Assembly: GCF_001274635.1 (NCBI RefSeq) | Contig: NZ_LBGV01000001.1 | Span: forward strand, 2,604,001-2,668,000 | Length of the DNA stretch: 64,000 bases | Direction of reading: 5' to 3' | From: Persicobacter sp. CCB-QB2 | GTDB taxonomy: Bacteria; Bacteroidota; Bacteroidia; Cytophagales; Cyclobacteriaceae | The notes under the pieces: generated by a model | What the model was told of the DNA's origin: nothing | What the model saw: only the letters and a program-made list of their open reading frames with translations | The model's database searches: none | Shown: piece after piece, positions 1-9,479 of the stretch | How the letters are laid out: each line of letters opens with the position of its first letter | How positions within the stretch are numbered: the stretch's first letter is position 1 | Made by a program: the position numbers and the translations under genes

Positions 1-678
1 TGCCCAGTTTACATTTCGAATATCATCTCCAATGATATACTCTCGAATTTGATCAAATTCTTTCTGCTGCCCTATTCTTCTGAATTTTTTAACGCCCCCA
101 AAAGAAAAGGCCGTATTCTGTGCCATTAATTCATACTGACGCAAATGCACGAAAGAAGGATAACAGGCCACTTCCTGTGGACTGGCCAATTTAAAATGCC
201 TTTCCACTAAGCCTAAAAAGCCCTGAGCCACGACTCTTAAGTATCCGAAATGATATGCTCCACGCTCCACCGGCTGCAATAAATATTGAAATTGCTGCTG
301 TTGTTGCTTTGAAAAAGCGACTTGCTGCAGAGGGATTTCCGCCGAAATCTGATCCGGAATTTCATCTTGCCATTGAAGGGTGATTGGAAATCGATAAGTG
401 GAGTTTAAGCTCACTTTTACCGGATTAGTATCCCCGTTCGAAAACCTATTGGGAAGCTGTCGCTCCCCCTGAATATTCCCGGTAAAGAATAATAATATGA
501 ATTCAAAAACAGTTGTAACAACCCATGCCAGTAATAATAATTGACTCAACCAATACAGGGGAGCTATCCAAAATCCAAGCACACTCATACTAGCCACCAC
601 AGCCGCCGCCAGATAAAAACGCATGCTAAAGTTGAGCTGATACAGCTCCTTCCATATACTATTTAAACGCTCCATCAT
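1..678 (-). CDS. DUF58 domain protein, N-terminal part (cut by window edge)
   Basis: The first 226 codons are visible and remain open to base 1. Residues about 16-66 form two hydrophobic segments, as in DUF58 membrane-anchored proteins. Near the edge the diagnostic motif REYIIGDDIRNVNW is complete; in this family it precedes the vWA-like C-terminal part, which lies outside the window. The start is ATG at 678 (a second ATG follows at once), 14 bases after the MoxR stop. DUF58 proteins are encoded with MoxR AAA+ ATPases and are thought to act with them in envelope or metal-centre assembly; the substrate is unknown. Confidence 0.9.
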   Translation of the reverse strand, partial: MMERLNSIWKELYQLNFSMRFYLAAAVVASMSVLGFWIAPLYWLSQLLLLAWVVTTVFEFILLFFTGNIQGERQLPNRFSNGDTNPVKVSLNSTYRFPITLQWQDEIPDQISAEIPLQQVAFSKQQQQQFQYLLQPVERGAYHFGYLRVVAQGFLGLVERHFKLASPQEVACYPSFVHLRQYELMAQNTAFSFGGVKKFRRIGQQKEFDQIREYIIGDDIRNVNWA

Positions 679-692
679 GATGCCTGAAATAT

Positions 693-1673
693 CTATCGTG
701 GTGCCTCTACCGCTTTCAAAATCTGGTCAAGGGCCATTTCAACGGTGTACCCTTCCATTTCTTTCTCCGGTGTCAGCATCACCCGATGGCTCATCACGGA
801 GGAAAACACAAATATCACATCTTCCGGCGTCACGAAGTCACGGCCATTCATAATGGCGTGTACCTTGGCCGATTTCATAATGGCTAAAGAAGCACGCGGA
901 GAGGCCCCATAATATAACTGGGCTGATTTTCTTGATTCCTGCACCAGCGCGGTAATATAGGCGAATAATTTGTCGGCCACGGTCACCTGCTCTACCAAAG
1001 AACGAATTTCTTTTAAATTTTCTTTCGAAAAAAACGACTGCACCTCCACATTAGACGAACTTAACTGCCCCAAATGGTGCCGCTTCAGAACCTCCTGTTC
1101 TTCCTCTGCTGTTGGATACCCCACCGAAACCTTGAACATAAATCGATCCAGCTGTGCTTCCGGAAGCGGGTAAGTTCCTTCTTGCTCAATCGGGTTTTGG
1201 GTGGCTAAAACCATGAAGGGGTAATCCATCGGGTAGGTAGTGCCATCATTAGTAATTTGTCGCTCTTCCATCACCTCGAAAAGCGCGGCCTGCGTCTTTG
1301 CCGGGGCACGGTTGATTTCATCAATCAAAGCCATATTCGTGAAAATAGGCCCTTTTTTAAACTGAAAAACCCCTTCTTTCTGATTATAGATGGAAGTACC
1401 CAAAACATCTGAAGGCATTAAATCCGGAGTAAACTGAATACGGGAAAAATCGGCATTCACCATGGAAGCCAAAAGCTTGGCGGCTAATGTTTTTGCTACA
1501 CCAGGCACACCTTCCAGCAATACATGTCCATCTGCCAAAAGGGCGATAATCATAAGGTCCACCACTTTATCCTGCCCCACTAGCTTTTGCCCTATCTGGC
1601 TTTTCATCTCCTGAATTTTATTTCTAACATCGGAGATGTATAATCTATTTTGAAAAACTGAAGGTGTATCCAT
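693..1673 (-). CDS. MoxR family AAA+ ATPase
   Basis: A 326-residue MoxR-type ATPase. Walker A GVPGVAKT lies at residues 55-62, Walker B ALIDEIN near 115-121, sensor-1 region ATQNPIEQEGTYPLPEAQ near 157-174, and the C-terminal lid domain follows. MoxR proteins are chaperone-like ATPases that work with vWA or DUF58 partners; here the DUF58 gene follows 14 bases downstream and DUF4350 is immediately upstream, so one operon is likely. The substrate cannot be read from the sequence. Confidence 0.95.
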   Translation of the reverse strand: MDTPSVFQNRLYISDVRNKIQEMKSQIGQKLVGQDKVVDLMIIALLADGHVLLEGVPGVAKTLAAKLLASMVNADFSRIQFTPDLMPSDVLGTSIYNQKEGVFQFKKGPIFTNMALIDEINRAPAKTQAALFEVMEERQITNDGTTYPMDYPFMVLATQNPIEQEGTYPLPEAQLDRFMFKVSVGYPTAEEEQEVLKRHHLGQLSSSNVEVQSFFSKENLKEIRSLVEQVTVADKLFAYITALVQESRKSAQLYYGASPRASLAIMKSAKVHAIMNGRDFVTPEDVIFVFSSVMSHRVMLTPEKEMEGYTVEMALDQILKAVEAPR

Positions 1674-1675
1674 TA

Positions 1676-2854
1676 TTATTTCTTTTTATAAAATTCATTA
1701 ATTGTCTGATTCAGTGACACAAAGTCCGGAGCGGAAGTATCTCCTCTAGATAAATCTATCTCATACCAAAGCCTTCTGAGAAAAACTTCCGAGTGCCCAC
1801 TCTTTTCTGCCAAAGCATCAAAGTATAAATCATTTCGGTCGTGAGAATCCAATAAGTAATGTGTCTTGATGTAATCTTTTAAATAATTTTTCCGGTGCTC
1901 AAAAATGGCTCTTTCCGCATTTTTGTACTGAAACAATTTTGCTAAGGTGGTCGCATAATCCCTGCTCATATTGGTTTTATAAGCATGTGGCTTCCGGATG
2001 CGTTGCCTCCGTTGTGCTCCCAAAAACAGGAAGATCAAAGCGGTCGCAATCAAAATATTCCAGGCCACATTTAAGGCTTCCGAAGCCCTCACAAATTGAA
2101 GGGGAGACTTGTCCGTGGCGGGCCCTAATAGCTGATATTCGCTCCAGTACCAATGCTCCTGTGGAAAATGATTCGCCAGCTCATTGATTAACTTCCTTTC
2201 TCGATCATGAATCAGGTGGTAATTAGAAAACAGACAAGGCAACATATTAATGATAATACGCCCGTCTCCCACCTTTCCTTCCAGCAAAAAGTAGCGCTGA
2301 TTTTCCTCTACCTGCCCCAGAACTTGCCAATCAATGGAGGACTCCTCCTTAATTTTAATCGCATGAACGAAATCTGCTCCGGAGACCTTCACCTCCTCCT
2401 CCAGCAAACAAATATTTAAGGAATCAGTGAGCCCCTGCACTTTATCGGAAAAGTCCTTGAACAACACCTCCGGCAGAAACTCACTTTTCAAACCTAGTGT
2501 ATCCAGAAAGCTATTGTTTATTACCTGGGCGGAAATCAGAAAATGCTTCCCGTCTTTAGCTTCTCTTAATAGTTTGGAATACTCGTGTTTCTCCAGCTCC
2601 ATCTTGGGAGCCAGCATAAAAACATTTGCTTCTCCATCTGGTAAATCATATTCATAAATCGACTTTCTAAAGAAAACAGGCCGGGAACCTACATACCATT
2701 CCTCCAGCAGGCGATTCCAGACATAGGTGCCATAGGGTGATTTTTTATAGTTGAGGTAGTGTTTACTCCAATCATGCTTGGGGGAAGCGAAATAATAATA
2801 TACCCCCAGCCCTAAAATCAAAAACAGTAAGGCTATTTTAAACGACTTTGGCAT
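1676..2854 (-). CDS. DUF4350 domain membrane protein
   Basis: A 392-residue protein with a membrane anchor at residues about 8-24, a long extracytoplasmic region, and a second hydrophobic helix near 263-283 followed at once by a basic cytoplasmic stretch (GAQRRQRIRKPH). That arrangement and its place between DUF4129 and MoxR genes fit DUF4350, whose members occur in MoxR/DUF58 operons. Its start is one base past the upstream DUF4129 stop and its stop is 2 bases before moxR, so translational coupling is probable. No catalytic motif is visible. Confidence 0.8.
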   Translation of the reverse strand: MPKSFKIALLFLILGLGVYYYFASPKHDWSKHYLNYKKSPYGTYVWNRLLEEWYVGSRPVFFRKSIYEYDLPDGEANVFMLAPKMELEKHEYSKLLREAKDGKHFLISAQVINNSFLDTLGLKSEFLPEVLFKDFSDKVQGLTDSLNICLLEEEVKVSGADFVHAIKIKEESSIDWQVLGQVEENQRYFLLEGKVGDGRIIINMLPCLFSNYHLIHDRERKLINELANHFPQEHWYWSEYQLLGPATDKSPLQFVRASEALNVAWNILIATALIFLFLGAQRRQRIRKPHAYKTNMSRDYATTLAKLFQYKNAERAIFEHRKNYLKDYIKTHYLLDSHDRNDLYFDALAEKSGHSEVFLRRLWYEIDLSRGDTSAPDFVSLNQTINEFYKKK

Positions 2855-2855
2855 A

Positions 2856-3521
2856 TTACTTTTTCAATTTTCTTTCAAATTCTACATACACCTCAAGGGC
2901 CGTTTGATAGGTATTCCGATCCGCTTCATAATCGCCATAGCAAACGTATTGGAAAAAATAACCCAAATCATTGAAGCTTTGCTTCAAGTCCAGCTGAGGA
3001 ATTTGTTTGGCTATCTGAGAGTGAATTTCCCATTGTTGAAAATCAATCACAGCTCGCAAGGACAACATTTTCAAACTCTTAATATATAAATAGCGGGTAG
3101 CGGATTTAAAATCCTCCTGCTCCACAGCCTTTCGAAGCAAATGCTCCAAATCTTCATCATCAATTTGCAACTGCTGCGGGACAATAGATTTTCGCCGCTT
3201 TTTTGTTCCTTCTTTTCGGGATAAAGACAGCCAGTCTCTTTTATAGGCCAGAAATATCAAAATCCCCAGGGCCAGAGCAATCCAAACCCATTTGGAAACC
3301 GGATGCTGAAAGGCAACCTTACCAATTGGTCTTAGCAAATCAGCGATATATTCCTTCAGGCCCTCCCACCAAATTTCTAATGCCGTAGGCTCCCGAATGA
3401 CTGGCGCCTGATATTGAAAGGAGGCATCCGCCTTGATTTCCTTTACCGTTTCCGGTTTGAAAGCCTGCTGCCCCACTGCCGTAAAAGGAAAAATAAATAG
3501 TAAAAATAATAATCTATACAT
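2856..3521 (-). CDS. DUF4129 domain protein
   Basis: 221 residues: an N-terminal signal peptide (hydrophobic core at 3-16, ending near VGQ), a periplasmic segment, one transmembrane helix near 79-95, and a cytoplasmic helical domain from about 120 that fits DUF4129 (conserved A.RYLY..L..L.. pattern and a late GDY). It belongs to the SpoIIM/DUF4129/DUF4350/MoxR/DUF58 operon. The biochemical role of the family is not known. Confidence 0.8.
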   Translation of the reverse strand: MYRLLFLLFIFPFTAVGQQAFKPETVKEIKADASFQYQAPVIREPTALEIWWEGLKEYIADLLRPIGKVAFQHPVSKWVWIALALGILIFLAYKRDWLSLSRKEGTKKRRKSIVPQQLQIDDEDLEHLLRKAVEQEDFKSATRYLYIKSLKMLSLRAVIDFQQWEIHSQIAKQIPQLDLKQSFNDLGYFFQYVCYGDYEADRNTYQTALEVYVEFERKLKK

Positions 3522-3557
3522 ATAGAAAAGAAAGGGAGCCTCTACTCCCTTAGGCTG

Positions 3558-4343
3558 TTAAAAGCTTGAAATTTCATCCTCGATTCCCATTGGTTCCTTC
3601 ATAGCCAAAAGGTGATAATAAGTCAGCACCATCCCGACAATGGTTAACATATTAATTAAATTAGACACCACGGTCATCACGGGATAATACACATATGCCC
3701 AAAGGCCGACCTCAATGCCTGAGAAAATGCTCAAACCCATTTGAGCGAGCAAGGGCAAGGAAGCCAAAACTCCAACCACCCAAACGATCAGACCAATAAT
3801 AATAAAAAAGCCAAAGGTATTCCACCAGTTATCCCTCACCAAATAACGGCTTTTGGAAAAAGCAGCCCCAATCCCCAATTCCTCAATGATTTTCGCAGGA
3901 AGCACCACAGACCAGGCAACCGCTAAAAATATCCCTGGAATAATTAAAAACATGAAGCCCAAAACTACTCCAAAACCCAACAAAATAGAAATTCCAACAT
4001 AGGCCCAAAATTCATCTTTGGCATAAGCATAAACCGTTTCCGAATCACCCAGCGTGCCATTTTTTTGATAAAACATCATCGCCACTATCGTTTGTAAAGC
4101 CATGATGATCGATCCCACATTCACCATAATTCCTCCCACACTAGCGATGAGGCTAATCAGATTATCGCCTCCTGAGGCGGTCACTAAAGCACTAAAATTT
4201 CCTAGCCCCAGTAAGGCACCTAATACAATTAAGGGTAGGGAAGTCTTGGAGTAAATCTTCAGCAATCCACTAAAATTCTCTTTATAAAAAGAAAAAGTAG
4301 CATCTAGTCGCTGATCAATTGAGCGTACTTGTCGTAAATTCAT
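3558..4343 (-). CDS. multi-pass membrane protein of MoxR/SpoIIM operon
   Basis: A 261-residue integral membrane protein with about six hydrophobic helices and a short soluble N-terminus (MNLRQVRSIDQRLDATFSFY). The N-terminal R.ID..LD..F..Y pattern followed by paired helices resembles the glycerophosphoryl-diester-phosphodiesterase-membrane-domain-like proteins that accompany SpoIIM, but I see no catalytic residues. Its start overlaps the 3' end of the SpoIIM-like gene by 29 bases, indicating translational coupling. Function unknown. Confidence 0.75.
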   Translation of the reverse strand: MNLRQVRSIDQRLDATFSFYKENFSGLLKIYSKTSLPLIVLGALLGLGNFSALVTASGGDNLISLIASVGGIMVNVGSIIMALQTIVAMMFYQKNGTLGDSETVYAYAKDEFWAYVGISILLGFGVVLGFMFLIIPGIFLAVAWSVVLPAKIIEELGIGAAFSKSRYLVRDNWWNTFGFFIIIGLIVWVVGVLASLPLLAQMGLSIFSGIEVGLWAYVYYPVMTVVSNLINMLTIVGMVLTYYHLLAMKEPMGIEDEISSF

Positions 4344-5307
4344 CTTCCTGTTTTTTTAAGGTAAAAAAAATCAATATTGGTCTAATAATATATACTACTA
4401 GGATATAAACCGCTGATAGGGTAACGATCACAGCTCTTAGAAAATAAGACCATTCGGTATGTCTGGTCATCACTCCCTCAATGAAGCCGGCCATCATAAA
4501 AACCGGGATTAAACTTACGATCACTACCAGGGCGGATTTCCCTCCTTTTTTCAAGGCATCCAGCCTGGATCTATCTCTGGGAAAAAGCCAGGAGGCTCCC
4601 AATTGTATCCCTGCCCCTCCGGCAATAACAATCGCCGAAATCTCCAGAGTACCATGTAGCCAAACGGTAAAAAAGTAGTCTTTCCAATCAATATGGTCCA
4701 ATAGAAATCCCTGAAAAGCCCCTAACATCACCCCATTATGGAATAAAATATTCAGGGTACCCAGGCAGGCGAAAATACCCACGGTAAATGCGTTAAAACT
4801 CACCATAATATTATTGACCGTTATCCCACTCACCATTTCTAGCTCTGAGGAAGACTTATACACCGCCATTGGATCCCCGTTGGCGATATTATCCAGGGTC
4901 ATGTTCACATAACTATCCCCTAAAATGACCCGAACAAACTCACCATCATGGGCGCTTGAAATAATTCCGATCAGAAAGGACAGGAAAAAAAAGGTAAAAG
5001 AGGTAAGATAAGGGATGGGATGCCTGGCGATCGCCATCGGTAAAATCTCCCACCAATACCGAATGAAATAAGTAAAATCAACATCACGACTTCTATAGAT
5101 ATGATAATGAAGCTCCCTTAATAATTGATTTAAATAACGCTTGGATTCCCCTTTTGGATAGAAAGTTCTGGAATAGGCTAAATCATCATTGGTTCGGACA
5201 TACAATTCAGAAAGTTGATCCGGATCAGCTCCTTCCTCCTCTTTTAAAACCCGTTTAAGCTTATTCCAATGCTTCCTATTTTTAAATATAAAAGTGGCCT
5301 CTTTCAT
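4315..5307 (-). CDS. SpoIIM-like (stage II sporulation protein M) membrane protein
   Basis: About 330 residues from the internal ATG at 5307 (MKEATFIFKNRKHW). The frame is open 18 codons further to 5361, but family members begin with this M(K/R)EA.F pattern, so 5307 is preferred. An N-terminal helical cytoplasmic domain (about 120 residues) is followed by several transmembrane helices with conserved HNGVMLGAFQGF and WLHGTLEISAIVIAGGAG segments typical of the SpoIIM (DUF95) domain. In non-sporulating Bacteroidota this protein is part of the MoxR/DUF58/RDD neighbourhood. It is first in the operon; the RDD gene diverges from the other side of a 104-base gap. Confidence 0.88.
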   Translation of the reverse strand: MKEATFIFKNRKHWNKLKRVLKEEEGADPDQLSELYVRTNDDLAYSRTFYPKGESKRYLNQLLRELHYHIYRSRDVDFTYFIRYWWEILPMAIARHPIPYLTSFTFFFLSFLIGIISSAHDGEFVRVILGDSYVNMTLDNIANGDPMAVYKSSSELEMVSGITVNNIMVSFNAFTVGIFACLGTLNILFHNGVMLGAFQGFLLDHIDWKDYFFTVWLHGTLEISAIVIAGGAGIQLGASWLFPRDRSRLDALKKGGKSALVVIVSLIPVFMMAGFIEGVMTRHTEWSYFLRAVIVTLSAVYILVVYIIRPILIFFTLKKQEDEFTTSTLN

Positions 5308-5411
5308 TAATCTCAACAAATAAATACCGTCCAAATTCTCGATATTTTGCAATAATATCAAGTTTATGATATATTTATTTTTTTAAAGTATTTATCAAAA
5401 AAAACCACCCC

Positions 5412-6158
5412 ATGGAACAGTTCGATTTTGCCACCTCTCAGGGAGTAGGAATTTCAAATGAAATTGCCGGAATAGGCTCAAGGATAGGCGCATACATTAT
5501 TGACTCGGTTGTAATTGGGGTGATTATCCTAGGAATCTCTTTACTTTTCGGTTCTTTGTTTGATTCCGAAAATTTTATTCTCATTATATTTTTGCTCTGC
5601 CCGCTACTATTTTACTCTCTGCTTATGGAATTTTTTTTTCACGGCCAAAGCTTGGGCAAAATGGCCATGAGCATTCGGGTAATCTCAGAAGACGGACACC
5701 GCCTTTCGGCCGGACAGTGTTTCAGCCGATGGATCTTCCGGATTTTGGAAATCCATACCGCTTCAGGCGCAGTGGCTATTTTAGCCGCAGGCATCAATAA
5801 AAAAAACAAACGGTTTGGGGACATGGTCGCAGGCACTTTGGTGATCAATGATAAAATGCAGGCCGGGGAAATTTTCAAAATGCCGGAATTCAAAACCGAC
5901 TACCTGCCCTACCATCAGGAAGCGGCATTAATGACGGATCTTCAGGCGAATATTCTACAGCGGGTGGTGAACCTCACCTCCGATTCTCCCCAACGTCACC
6001 AGATCCACCTTAGGATGAAGCAGCAAATCAAAAAAGTTTTTAATATTGATCAGGAGACCCTTGCCAAGCCGGACTTTTTGGAGGAATTTCTTCAGGATTA
6101 TTACTTCTATTGCTGGAAAATTGCTTACGATCAAAATCAGGCCCTTTATAAAATGTAG
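5412..6158 (+). CDS. RDD family membrane protein
   Basis: 248 residues. The RDD domain spans about 20-155, with the signature Arg in GSRIGAYIIDSVV near residue 24, the paired Asp in that first helix, and a later GDMVAGT segment. The remaining C-terminal 90 residues are soluble and charged. RDD proteins are membrane proteins of disputed function, some implicated in Na+/H+ transport. It is divergently transcribed from the SpoIIM operon, a frequent Bacteroidota arrangement, which suggests a shared role with that operon. Confidence 0.9.
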   Translation: MEQFDFATSQGVGISNEIAGIGSRIGAYIIDSVVIGVIILGISLLFGSLFDSENFILIIFLLCPLLFYSLLMEFFFHGQSLGKMAMSIRVISEDGHRLSAGQCFSRWIFRILEIHTASGAVAILAAGINKKNKRFGDMVAGTLVINDKMQAGEIFKMPEFKTDYLPYHQEAALMTDLQANILQRVVNLTSDSPQRHQIHLRMKQQIKKVFNIDQETLAKPDFLEEFLQDYYFYCWKIAYDQNQALYKM

Positions 6159-6432
6159 GGAATTATTAAAATAAGACTTTCTAATACACTTACGATAAAG
6201 AAGGTTTCTTAAAAAACACCTTTTGCTCACTAAAAACATAAATATATGTGTTTAATTCGAAAAACACCGTTTTCGACAATCTAATAATTACCCAATCATT
6301 CGATTACCGATTTAAAAAAGGTGGATGAAATCTATTATTTTATTAAAATTAACGATACCATTTCCCCTATCCATAAACCAAATCACGAAACACTCTAAAT
6401 TAAGTGAGTCAATCTGAATTATACCCAATTCA

Positions 6433-7320
6433 TCAAGCCAGCGAGTTTACCAGTTCCTCCAATTCATCTTTTTTTGTCACAGGCCCCCTAAGATACAAGT
6501 AATGAACCATAGGAACGAAAAATAAGGCTGCTCCACAAACTAAAGCCCCTATCGAATAAAAAAGGTTTTTCACCTCTCCCAAAATTTGGTCACCAAAAAA
6601 AGAAGAGGCGATTGAAAAAAACAAAAAGAGGGCAATCCAAGCCCCTAAAAAAAAGAATACCACCAGCATAAAAATGATAGTATAATATGAAACTGTACTC
6701 AACCACCTTCCTTTCAACAACTTAAACACAGCCTTCAATAATTGAATAAAGGTAAAGTCGCCGTCCATATTCAAGGGTATAATCATTGAAAAAATCGGAA
6801 TTACACCAAAAGTCACGACTACTAATGCAAAACAAAAAAACCAATAAAATACCCGCTCAAAGGAATCAAAAAAGAAAAACAGCAAAATAAAACTTACATG
6901 AAGTACAAGTATTTGACTCATTTTCAAACTAAAATTAATCACCAAATACTTCCGCATATGACTCCAACTCTGTGTGAGTGAAGGAAAATAACCATAGTCT
7001 TCCAAATAAAAAACAATACTATTTGCCTGAGAAATCCCTATAATGATAGAGGCAAACACCCCCAAATAACCGGAAAGAAAACAAAACATGTGAATAAAAT
7101 CCACCCCAACATGAAGACCTGAAACTCCTAACAAATCCAAATTCCCTACTAAATCAGCTATTTTTCCTCCAAATTGAATTACTGATAAACTCAAAACAAA
7201 AACAGGAGCTGCTCCGGTAATTAAAATTAACCACACTTTCCAGAAAAACTTAAAATACAGGTCAAAAGGCGCCCAAAGCCGATCCTCCAAAAAAATCAGA
7301 TTAAAATGATACTGATTCAT
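6433..7320 (-). CDS. hypothetical multi-pass membrane protein
   Basis: The frame is open to 7443, but the ATG at 7320 (MNQYHFNLIFLEDRLWAPFD) gives a protein of 295 residues without the odd basic leader and is preferred; the start is uncertain. Five to six hydrophobic helices rich in Phe and Ile are visible, with a charged C-terminus (KKDELEELVNSLA). I do not recognise a family. It stands alone, convergent with the RDD gene and divergent from dnaX. Confidence 0.7.
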   Translation of the reverse strand: MNQYHFNLIFLEDRLWAPFDLYFKFFWKVWLILITGAAPVFVLSLSVIQFGGKIADLVGNLDLLGVSGLHVGVDFIHMFCFLSGYLGVFASIIIGISQANSIVFYLEDYGYFPSLTQSWSHMRKYLVINFSLKMSQILVLHVSFILLFFFFDSFERVFYWFFCFALVVVTFGVIPIFSMIIPLNMDGDFTFIQLLKAVFKLLKGRWLSTVSYYTIIFMLVVFFFLGAWIALFLFFSIASSFFGDQILGEVKNLFYSIGALVCGAALFFVPMVHYLYLRGPVTKKDELEELVNSLA

Positions 7321-7598
7321 GCCATTATAATGTTCAAACAACAAAATTACTTCCTCAAAAAATAGCCTCTTAAGAAAAGCCGCTAATCTAGATATTATTT
7401 CCACGCCTACGCAAATTATTCTTACACTATTGATGAAAATCAATTTTCAAAAATCAATTTCGGGTACTTAGGCATGAAATTTTAAATAATTGATTCCCCT
7501 CCTAAATCCTCTCCTTAAAAACTGAATAGCAAATCCTCTAGAAATTAGAAAGACCTTGCCTTTCCATTTTTAAGGAAAAGACCCTATCTTCGTCCTTA

Positions 7599-9419
7599 AT
7601 GGAAAAATTCGTTGTTTCTGCCCGAAAGTATCGTCCGGCCACTTTTGACAGTGTGGTTGGTCAACAGCACATCACCACTACGCTGATCAATGCCATCAAT
7701 AACAATCACCTGGCGCAAGCCTTTTTGTTTTGTGGTCCGAGAGGTGTGGGAAAAACTACCTGCGCCCGTATTTTGGCAAAGACCATTAACTGTACCAATC
7801 GTACGGAAAGTGGAGAGGCCTGCGGACAGTGTGAGTCGTGCCAGTCTTTCCAGAACAACGCTTCTTTTAATGTACACGAACTGGATGCCGCCTCGAATAA
7901 CTCGGTGGATGATATCCGTAATTTGGTGGATCAGGTGCGCTACGCACCACAATCCGGTCAATATAAAGTGTATATTATTGATGAGGTTCACATGCTTTCG
8001 AATCAGGCCTTTAATGCCTTTCTGAAAACTTTGGAGGAACCACCATCCTATGCCATTTTTATTTTGGCGACTACGGAGAAGCATAAAATTATTCCCACCA
8101 TCCTTTCCCGCTGTCAGATTTTTGACTTTAACCGCATCACGGTTGGCGATATGACCTCCCACCTGATCAATATTGCGGCCAAAGAAAATATTGAAGCGGA
8201 AGAAGAAGCCTTGCATTTAATTGCCCAAAAGGCAGATGGTGCTTTGCGTGATGCGCTTTCTATCTTTGATCTGGTTTGTACTTTTGCGGCTGGCGAAAAA
8301 GTAACTTATAAAAGCACGGTGGATAACCTCCACGTACTGGATTACGATTATTACTTCAAACTGACATCGCTTTGCCTGGAGGGGAATCACACAGAGGTAC
8401 TTCTTACTTTTGATGAAATTCTGCGCAAAGGTTTCGATGGACATAACTTCATCGTTGGATTTGCGGAGCATGTGCGAAACCTGATGGTTTCACGTGATAC
8501 GGCTACCACCAAATTATTGGAAGTCTCAGAATCTGTTCAGGCAAAATTCGCTACTCAGGCGAAGGAAGCACCGCTTTCGTTTTTGCTGAGTGCGCTTAAT
8601 CTGCTAAGTAATTGTGATCAGACCTTCAAAGGAGCCAAAAATCAAAGGCTCCACGTTGAACTCTGCCTGATGAAGCTGGCACATTTGAACAAGGCCATCT
8701 CACTCGGAAGAGCTTCCGCGGTGATTGAAAAAAAAAAATCTGAGCTAAAAGCAAAAAGGGGAGCTAAACAGCCTGCACCAACGGCGGCCGCTTCAACTCC
8801 CACTTATGCGGAACCCACACCAAGCCCTGTACCAGTAGCAAAAGACGCTGAAAGCCCCGTTTACAGCCAACAGCCGACACCACAGAGTCGTCCGAGTGTG
8901 AATCGGGCGGTAAGTGCTCCGGTGGGTGCCGTAAAAAAAGCGGGAGGTCTTCCTTCCTTGGCGGATTTGAAGGCCAGAATCGACCAAAAGAAAAATACGC
9001 CCAAAGAAGATATTCAGGCGCAGCAAGCAGCAAGCCATCAGCCTAAATTACAGAATCGAGCCTTTACCGCAGAGGATGTAAAGCAGGTTTGGTCCTTTTT
9101 TGCAGAAGACTTGCGCAGACAGGATAACCAAACGGCCCTGTCTGTCATGGCACAGCAGTGGGAATTAAATGGCACTACCATTACCCTTCGCCTTTCCAGT
9201 GTGCTGCAGGTAGATTTGCTGGAAAAATTCCGGGTAGATTTGGTTCAATTCCTAAAGACCAAGCTCGACAATGGAAATCTTCGTCTGGAAACCGTCATTG
9301 TAGAAGGAGAAAGCAAGAAGATGATCTACACCCCGAAGGAAAAATACATTCACCTGATGGAAAAGTACCCTACTTTGGATGAATTAAGAGAGAAATTGAA
9401 TTTGGATTTTGACATGTAA
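7599..9419 (+). CDS. dnaX: DNA polymerase III subunit gamma/tau
   Basis: 606 residues. AAA+ clamp-loader module: Walker A GPRGVGKT at 46-53, zinc-module cysteines at 65, 75, 78 and 81, Walker B IIDEVH near 126-131, sensor-1 SRC at 170-172, domain III to about 375. A Pro/Ala-rich linker (about 390-470) and a tau-specific C-terminal domain follow. Full-length tau joins polymerase and helicase; the clamp-loader part alone is gamma. A run of eleven A (8728-8738, codons 377-380) sits at the end of domain III, with stop codons just beyond it in both other frames, so a truncated gamma form through slippage is likely. A strong terminator follows the stop. Confidence 0.97.
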   Translation: MEKFVVSARKYRPATFDSVVGQQHITTTLINAINNNHLAQAFLFCGPRGVGKTTCARILAKTINCTNRTESGEACGQCESCQSFQNNASFNVHELDAASNNSVDDIRNLVDQVRYAPQSGQYKVYIIDEVHMLSNQAFNAFLKTLEEPPSYAIFILATTEKHKIIPTILSRCQIFDFNRITVGDMTSHLINIAAKENIEAEEEALHLIAQKADGALRDALSIFDLVCTFAAGEKVTYKSTVDNLHVLDYDYYFKLTSLCLEGNHTEVLLTFDEILRKGFDGHNFIVGFAEHVRNLMVSRDTATTKLLEVSESVQAKFATQAKEAPLSFLLSALNLLSNCDQTFKGAKNQRLHVELCLMKLAHLNKAISLGRASAVIEKKKSELKAKRGAKQPAPTAAASTPTYAEPTPSPVPVAKDAESPVYSQQPTPQSRPSVNRAVSAPVGAVKKAGGLPSLADLKARIDQKKNTPKEDIQAQQAASHQPKLQNRAFTAEDVKQVWSFFAEDLRRQDNQTALSVMAQQWELNGTTITLRLSSVLQVDLLEKFRVDLVQFLKTKLDNGNLRLETVIVEGESKKMIYTPKEKYIHLMEKYPTLDELREKLNLDFDM

Positions 9420-9440
9420 AGCCATTTTCGGAAAAAATAT

Positions 9441-9479
9441 AAAAAAATGCGCAGGCCTGAGGTTTTGCGCATTTTTTTA
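9441..9479 (+). terminator. rho-independent terminator of dnaX
   Basis: Stem ATGCGCA / TGCGCAT with a 12-base loop, A-run before and T7 after. It lies 21 bases past the dnaX stop and would also work for minus-strand transcripts. Confidence 0.85.

Noticed and set aside
8764..9038. Minus-strand ORFs of 81-89 codons inside dnaX
   Set aside because: Shadows of the Pro/Ala/Gln-rich linker of dnaX; no start signals.
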